Origin: Liolophura sinensis
Lineage: Eukaryota > Mollusca > Polyplacophora > Chitonida > Chitonidae
Direction of reading: 5' to 3'
Length of the DNA stretch: 64,000 nucleotides
NCBI RefSeq assembly: GCF_032854445.1
Contig: NC_088301.1
Coordinates: 9,544,281-9,608,280 of the forward strand
A model generated the notes under the pieces. The model was not told the origin of the DNA. It was given only the letters and a program-made list of their open reading frames with translations, and did no database searches. The translations under genes were made by a program, and so were the position numbers. Each line of letters begins with the position of its first letter. Position 1 is the stretch's first letter. Positions 35,201 through 44,200 of the stretch are shown one piece after another.

Positions 35201-38200
35201 GCGTAAGTTCGGCGTGTAAGACTGCACGTGATGCAGTGTGGTGCTGTATTTTTTACTTCTTCCAAAAACGGCCTCCAAACTCAACATTTTCAACCAAGAA
35301 ATGTTTTGAGGAATAAAATGTGTGCTAACTGTGACTATTAACAATATTAAAACACATTTTGCTCATGAAATGAAGACAAAATGTATTTATTTCATTTTAA
35401 AATAAAACAAAACACCTATACGTTTCTTTTTTTGGATAGTATGTGTTTTGGAGATAAATGGTACATGTACAGTTTGGAGATAAATGGTACATGTAAGGTT
35501 TGGAGATAAAAGGTACTTGTAAGAAGACAAAATGATGTGAATGTTCTCTGACATGCTAAACAAAATGCCTAAAAGTATGCTAACTGAATTCCAGTACATG
35601 GCCTCTTCTACTGTGCCCAGCACTATTAAATATTGGAGTACTAAGATTGCCATTTTATAAAGATCAAACTTTGACTTGACTTGGAATTGAACCTGTACCT
35701 CCTTACTCTGAGAGATCAAGAGATGCATAGGGAATGTGGAGGTGACATCTCATTGCGAAGTCCCATACTCACCACATTCACACCATAATGTACATGAAGA
35801 GTCGTCGTAAGAACAGCGTATGCCCAGAGCAGCTGTAACTCCAGGGCCTGGAGAGGCAGTACGATGACAGCGAGGACTATAATCAGCAAGGGCACCAGCA
35901 GCACATTTAACAGCTCACAACGAGTGTCACTCATCTGAGCCACTATCAGGTGACACTGTGGAGGTGGGAACAGAAAACAGTTCATTACCTCAGTATTATA
36001 ATAATAATAACAATTATTATTATAATCTTTATTTATTGGAAGTAACTTAGTCAATTTGTAAATAGCTTTTCTTCCCTAGGGCCTTCAAAACAGTACAAAA
36101 GAAACAGTTCCATGGCTCTACAAAGGACAAACATGACTGCTGCCAACCCGCAACTGTCCCAACCAGCAGGTGAGACAGGGTAGTGGGAGACGGCCCACTA
36201 AAGCACTAAAGTTTCAAAAACTGCTTGAACATGTAACTATTTTTTTTTTTATTTCACTGGTGTTTAATACCATACTCTAGAATATTTAACTAATACCAGT
36301 TTTAAGGGTTGTGAAAGGCATAGTGAATGAAGCGTGAAACCCACCAATCTTTGGCAAATAAGACTAACTTCTCAACATAACACAGTGATCATGTATGTGG
36401 GCTATATGGATGGAAGGTAAGTGACCTCCTGTAAATTTTCAGTGGGGAAGACCACCTGTATATAACAGACTGAAAACGGGGTCTGAGCACCCTAGATATT
36501 AAAAAAAGCCATGATAGTTTTAGGTATGCTATCGTACCTGTAGCTTCTTTAGTAACCTGACGGTACATACTACTTAAAACTGTCCACTCACCGTTATATT
36601 TGAAAACACTGTTCCTGTGACCCAATAAAATAATCTAGGTTGATTTTCTAAGATGTCAGCTTTGGAAAAGAAAGCCCAGACTATCATCAAGGTGAATAAC
36701 AGTATGACGGAGAACAGAGGACGCATGGCCTCGTAGAAACTACGCATCTTGCCTGTTTTGTCTCGATAGGACCTGTAAACACATGTGCAAGTAGACATAA
36801 TTAATGAAGTGACCTCTTTGAAACCACACTACTTGTCTTGACATTGACCGGTAAAGTCATATGCAAGTCGACATAGAAGTGGTCTCCGAGAAACCAAATA
36901 CCTTGTCTGTTTCGATATGACCTGTGAAGGCATACATGAGTTGACACTGTTCACGACTTTCACGGTACTATTCCTGTTAGGTAGATTTTCACAACTTTTC
37001 CAACACGACAATTATGGAACACTGTTACAACTACACTGGTCATTCTAATTTTAAGTAAATGCTAAGAAAAACTGACTTCTCAGAATTTCTTTCTGAAGTA
37101 TATTGCTTAGCTCCCTCTCTACGCAAAATCCTTGAACATCAACACGTGCACATGTACAAAAATTTGGATATGGTATCATTAACTTGTTACTTTGCCGAAA
37201 ACTTATCTTGGCTTACCACATGGTTTAACTGTTTCTGTGAATAGAACAGATGCACATTTGATATGTCCAAAACAAAAGCATTACCTGAAAAAGCACTCGA
37301 AAACAAAACAAAACAACTCTTTTTCCCATTACTTGAAAATTTTATAAAAAAACAACAGCCAATAACAAGATTTCATACTCACACATATATATTCCAAAAT
37401 GTTGGGGGAATTGTTAAGCCAAGGAAGCCCACTGAAAAAGTATGAAACATTTTTGTTACTGATGACAATCTGGGCCAAACCAGCCAAAACACCAACAGTG
37501 CCAAAGGAAAAACAAGCAAAGCTCTACAGAATCTAATGGTACTACCCTAATTTCAACCAACCTTTTTGCATATGAACGAGAAACTTTAAGTGCCATTTAT
37601 GCACCCTTTTCCTTTGATTTTAAAAACAAAATCACACTGGTTGGATTTACCTATTTCTGGGCTTTACAAAAAGTATAATTTTAAGAGTCTACACAAAATA
37701 AAATGCCCTCAGAATATGCTTCTACAAACACCTTGTAAACCTATTAAAAGGTTGAAGAATTACAGTATATAAATTTAAAAGAGGAAAGGGAAAAAAAAAA
37801 GAAAAAAAAAAGTCAGGGTCATTAGATTGATTGTAAATACCTGTCTACTAAGTTTTAAAATATTTTATTTTACTGAGAAAATTGCAGTTAAAATTTCCTA
37901 TTCTGTAGTGGAATTTATGGACCAGATTCTTATCACCCAAAACTGTGCTTTTTAAAAAAAATCTGTCTCAAGTGTCTAACTGTAACTTCAGTGACAAAAC
38001 AGCTAAACTTATATTATAAGGATTACACTGAGAGAAAAAAATCATGATACACTCAAAAAATTATACCAAAATACAACCCGCAAATAAACCTCTCCTTTCA
38101 ATCTGATCATTTAACTGCACTTTTCTTGGTGAAAACAATATTTTTATCAATTACTAATTACACTTAATTTTTGTTTTCTCTTCTTTAAATGGTAACTACA

Positions 38201-41200
38201 TGTAACACTACAATGTACATATGAAATACAAGATGATTTACACTACAGCACAATTCTTTTTTACGATTCTAAACAACTCTGACAGTACAATGCATTACAC
38301 ATGCATTCCACAGTTAATGTTTTACTAGACTCACCGTAACACAATATTTCAAACGCTTCTGCAGACTGCAGGTTGATGATTGGTAGAGCAAACTTCCATA
38401 TTTTATATGTGCCTAAATATGTGATGAGGTACACAATGGTCATACCCTGTCGACATAAATCAGGAAAATATCAGCACATAGTTCACCACTCTGCCAAATC
38501 ATGTTACAAAACCACAGCGTAACAAATCTAGACAAATATTATTAACAGCACGACTAATTCGCAAAATTGTGAGTCCAGTTAAAACAGAACTGAAGTTAAC
38601 ACTACATATACTCCTCTCCATCATAATCACATATTGGGGGGCAAATCTACATATGCTATTATAAATGAAGTCTTGGATCCAGGATTTTTCTTGATTTTTC
38701 TGTGATTACTTATTTGAATTTTTTGGAGAAATTTTTCGTCCAGCCCAGTGAGCTGTGAGGTATAAAATGGACCAAAATAGCTGGGGATCTGGAGGCCACA
38801 GATTTTGTGCTTATTTGGATATCCATTCATAGCCATCTATTTCTGTGCATACTGAATGATATTCAATTTGCAACTGATGCCCCCTACTCACTCCCGGGTC
38901 AGTCCAAAAATCTGTAATTCATGACTATTATTGCTGGCCGTCTTTTGGAGATTACTCACAGGTATGGTAAAGTACAAATTTAATAAATTATAATGTGAAC
39001 ATTAACTTGGAATAAAATCATTTGATTTTTTGTTGTCCTTATTTCGTCATTTTGTAGTCCTTAAAATCATTTGATTTTTTCCCATTTGATTTTTTAGAAG
39101 ACCATTTGTCCATCCTTGAATTGGTGCATGTAGATTTATTTTATTTGATTGTTGTTTTACACCACACTACATAATATTTCGCTTATACATCGGCAGGCAG
39201 CATTATTGTTGGAAGAAACCTTGCAGATTCTGGGGGAAACCTTCAACCATCTGCAGGTTTCTGGCAGACCTTCTCACATACAACCAGAGATGAAGCCCTT
39301 GTGAGCTGGACTTGAACTCACAACAACCACATTGGTGAGAGGCTCTTGGGTTACTGCGCTGTGCTAACACGCTAACCACTCAGTCACGGAGATCCCCTGA
39401 AGCATGTTGTATAGCGGTCATTTAGATGCTGACAGCCATGACAATAAGGAATATCAACAGTGCCTGCTGGATGTTAAGTTTAACCAAATCAGAGTTACAC
39501 CATGAGTCTCTTAATCAAGCATCTGAGTGCAAGCAGGGCCCCAAATATGAAGATATTCTTTACTGAGACATGTACAAAAAATATACAAATGCTAGTAACA
39601 ACTTTATACTGAATCACGTGTGGTAATAATGAGATGTAATGAGGGTATATTTCATTTATTATCATATTTGTTCGCACTTTTAAACACACACAAAACACCT
39701 AATTCTTCTAATTATTGGCACACCTCATCTGCTCTTTTTAACCAATTTACAAATAATTGTAGCTGGAAGTTTTTGTTTCTTTGCTCACATGGTTAGCACT
39801 TCTAATGACCAATATCTTCATATCTTTACTTTCCCCCAAAAACTGAGAGAGAGATGTAATTCTTCATTCTTTCTGTACTACTTATATCTGTCCTTAAAAT
39901 TAGAAGACAAAAGGTAGTTTGTCACACCAAAATTGAAGTAAAAGAGTAAAACACCAGCAAATATGCACTCAAGACCAACAATCAAGTAAACTAAAATCAC
40001 TCTCTTAAAAATTATGGTACTTTAGCAGAAGAGAACAAAATACAAAAAGACAAAAGTGATAATCTTAAGGTATACATGTACTTACAATTTGACTAATGTC
40101 ATAGCCCCAAGGGAGGTAGAGGACCCCTGTGTTGTACTTCTCCCAGTGAGAGAGGGAGAAACAAAGCATGACCCCTAATAAGATGGAGTACACTCTGAAC
40201 ACACCGACTCCTCCCTCTGCCCGGCCAAACACAGAGTACATGCCCACGGGGAAGAAGAGTGTGGCCCAGCTGTCAAGGCCGTGGTCAAAGAGCTCCCCTA
40301 AAGGACTACTGGATTTTGTTCTGCGGGCCTGCTTGCCATCTATACCATCTGCAACAAGATGATATACACACACATATATAGGTTTACCATCTATACCATC
40401 TGCAACAAGATGCCATATACATACATGCAGGCCTGCTCACCACCTATACCATCTGCAACATGACGACATACATGTACATGCAGGCCTGCTCGCCATCTAT
40501 ACCAACTGCAACATGACATACATGTACATGTAGGCCTGCTCACCATCTATACCAACTGCAACATGACATACATGTACATGTAGGTCTGCTCACCATCTAT
40601 ACCATCTGCAACATGACATACACGTACATGTAGGCCTGCTCACCATCCATATCACCTACAACATGACAAAATACACGTACATGTGGGCCTGCTCACCACC
40701 TATACCATCTACAACAAGACGACATACACGTAGATATAGGCCTGCTCACCACCTATACCATCTGCAACAAGACAACATACACCTACATGTAGGCCTGCTC
40801 ACCACCTATACCATCTGCAACAAGACAACATTCACCTACATGTAGGCCTGCTCACCACCTATACCATCTGCAACAAGACGACATACACGTACATGTAGGT
40901 CTGCTCCACCTATACTATCTGCAACAAGACTTACATGTACATGTACATTGGATAAGCTGAATCTTTAAGTCAAGTACTCCAAACACAGAAATTCTTGTTC
41001 TGGTTAGCCCCATACTAGTGAATATCGAGGATTTTTTCGTCTTCTGGATCACCAAATCCTGTTTTCGACAAAAAATGTTATCTGTGGGAGCTAGGCCTAA
41101 GACTGTGTGAAGGGATACACACGCGTCACCAACAGAAGCAAACAACCGAGGCAATCAAGTCTACATGTACACATAACTGCCTACACATATTCACTTACCC

Positions 41201-44200
41201 AGAGTATGAGACAGGAAGTTGTTGATGGCACAGAGAAGCCACACCCAGTTAGGGATCGGGGGGCTCTCCAGGTGATCTCTGCTGGCAGCATAGAAATGAG
41301 GGTCATAGTAGGTGGTGAGGGAGAAGTTGACCAACAGAAGCAGGAAGCCCATTAATGTGAGCACATTTGGAGCAATCCATCTTGGAACAAACTAGACAAA
41401 AAAAAAAAAAAAACAATCATATAATCTACAGACACAAGATTTGTTGTTTTTTTTTATTGCATTTCATTTATGATTGGTGTTTTACACAGTCGGAGGAAAC
41501 CGGAGAGAGCCTGGGGGAAGCCCACAAATATCAGTACGTCGTTAACAGACCTTACCATGTACGGTCTAAAAGGTGGCCAGCAGAGCTGGACTTGAACTCA
41601 CAGTGATTGCATTGCTGAGAGGCTTCTGAGTCACCGTGCTGTGCTGATGTGCTAGCCCGCGCAGCCACGGAGGCCCCATTTTTATTGTATGTGAGTGAGT
41701 GCTTGGGGTTTAATGTCATACTTAACAAGTTTTCAGTCAAATGAGGACGAAGGAGTCCTCAGAGTGCATGTAATGTGGCTCCTTGTAGCAGGAACGATTT
41801 CCACCACTCTTTCATCTAGTGCTGCTTACCAAAGACAAGTAAGTCACCCCACCCAAGTCATTATACTGATATGGGTCAACCAGTTATTGCACTATCCCTT
41901 TAATGCTGAACGCCAAGCGACTGGCCGTGGATCTACTGCTCTTGAAGCAGACGTTCTATCAACTGAGCTATCGGCACCAGTTCGGTTTCAACTGTAAGCT
42001 GCCAAAGTAATTTAATATTATGGCATTAAACACTTTAGTGTTTTGCTATTTATTTATTTGATTGGTGTTTTTGCCGTACTCAAGAAGTTTTCACTCCTAC
42101 AACGGCAGTCAGCATCATGGTGAGAGGAAACCAGGCAGCACCCGAGGGAAACCCACGACCATCTGCAGCTTGCTGCCAATGCTTCCCATTTGCGACCGGG
42201 AAGTATGCTAGCCCCCTCAGTCCCAGTGGTATTTTTAAAACATATTCTATGAGTCACAGGATCAAATGAATAATGATTTGCTTTATTTATTATTCCATTT
42301 ACTTTTGCTTTTAAATTTAGGAAAGTAATATTACATGCAATTAAAAACAGATGACCAATGTTCCTTCAGTTCCTAATTTTCATGACTTCATATTAAACAG
42401 TAAATCATTACAGTACAGTAGAGCTCAGGCTAAAAATCAATCATTTACCACTGGTATCCTGCTCCTAAACACTAAATAACGCTCCACTGGCACGTGACAA
42501 ACCCTTTACTGAGCTGTGTTGGAGACATGCTGAGGTGCACAGGATTATCATCGAAGGTGTGAATATAGTTCCGTCTACTGACTAATCCTAGCTAACTTGC
42601 AAGTGAAGGTGTAGTCCATGTGTATTCAGCTATGTGTACATATAATAGCTGTGAAAAGCAGAGAGTTTATCTTGCAATATGTAATCTACCTCAGCAAAAC
42701 AAAATCAGTCCATCAACTAGATTAAGCGATTCAATTAATTTAATTAACCAGTAATTCGAAATGGCTGGTGTATTTTTTTTTCATTTGACTGGTTTGTTAA
42801 CTAAGTTTTTAAGATTAGCCTACATTATCAATTGTCTACAGGCTTAATTGCTGACCAAAATGCCACTTTGGAAGTCACGCAGAAGAGGGATTTACTCAAA
42901 AACAGGGAATCCAGCCCCAGCAGTTTTGAGAGATTAATTCATTTCTACTGTTCAAGATTTTCAAAACCATACAGTGTGCGTCAGTCCATAAAGTTTGACA
43001 CTTGTGAGTATTATTTACTTACTCCAACACAACATGCCTATTGTTCTTCAATCTTTGGCAAAGTGTCACGGCTGGACACTAGGACTGCATGAGTTCTTCT
43101 CTCAAGTCTCTGTGTGAAAGTATTTTAATTAAGCGGACAGTAACCCTCTGCGTTGGTGCTGCTAACACCAATGATATTTTTTACATAAATATAGCATATA
43201 TCAAAACATTACTGTCCAAACCGAAAAAAACAACAACTTGGAAACATATGTTATTGATATGCATATAAGATAGTCCCAGACAATTTGCTTCAACTTTTAT
43301 TCAAGTTTACAAGTAAAATTTGATACAAGATTTCATTTGCGTGTTGGTCCAAATAATGTATCGTAAAGCATAAATTAAGTGGAATTATTTCCATGAAGGC
43401 ATTTTGTAGTAAAAGACAGTCAGTAAAGAAAATATTTAAGGTAGGCTAAATTGTGCTCGGTTAGCCAAAAATTCAAATAAAGTGTATTATTGCAAATGGA
43501 AAATCCTTTCTTTTTTGTGAGAAAAACTTTCCCTTCATGCATTTGCTCTGTGGGTGTTTTTCCAACATGGTTTGGTACAAAGTACAAATTCTCCACAAAG
43601 TTATATTATACAGAATGTTTTTCATTTTTTCATGTTTGTACATGACATCCGTATTGAAATACCGCATTGTTGTTGTTGTTGATGTTGATGTTGGTTCATG
43701 GCATGTCAGCATCAAAGTTTCAATTTTGTCTGCTAAATTGCTGGGTGGCATATAATTTTTCACGGGCAAATGACTCTCACAACAAAGAAAACCTTCTACG
43801 GAAGAAACAAAAGATAAGGGAGATGAAGATTGAGCTAGCTGTAACAGTCGTGATGATCCATTGCGAATCTCTCTTGGATTCACTCGTAAATCACTACTTT
43901 AAATGAAAACTGCCAGGTTGCAATCAAAAAGACACACATCAGATATTTTACTTCAGTGTCATGAATGGTGTTAGGCTTTCAAATTTTTTTTTAAATCATC
44001 CTAACGAAAAACTAAATTTTCCGTCGTCAATTTTCCACAGTGCTCAGCCACATGTGTGTGATCAGTCATAGTGGACGGATCACTGACTATGCAAGTGACT
44101 CTCTGTCCCGGAGCTCTCTCCAGGCACTCTACAAACTCTCCACAACACCTCTAGGATTGCGCTACTCTGCTGCCTGGTTTTGACTTTTAGCCCGAGCTGT

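Noticed and set aside
43473-43883. Minus-strand ORF of 136 codons in EPT1 intron 2
   Set aside because: Low-complexity Thr/Ser run from a short GTT repeat and no domain; including it would break the EPT1 frame.
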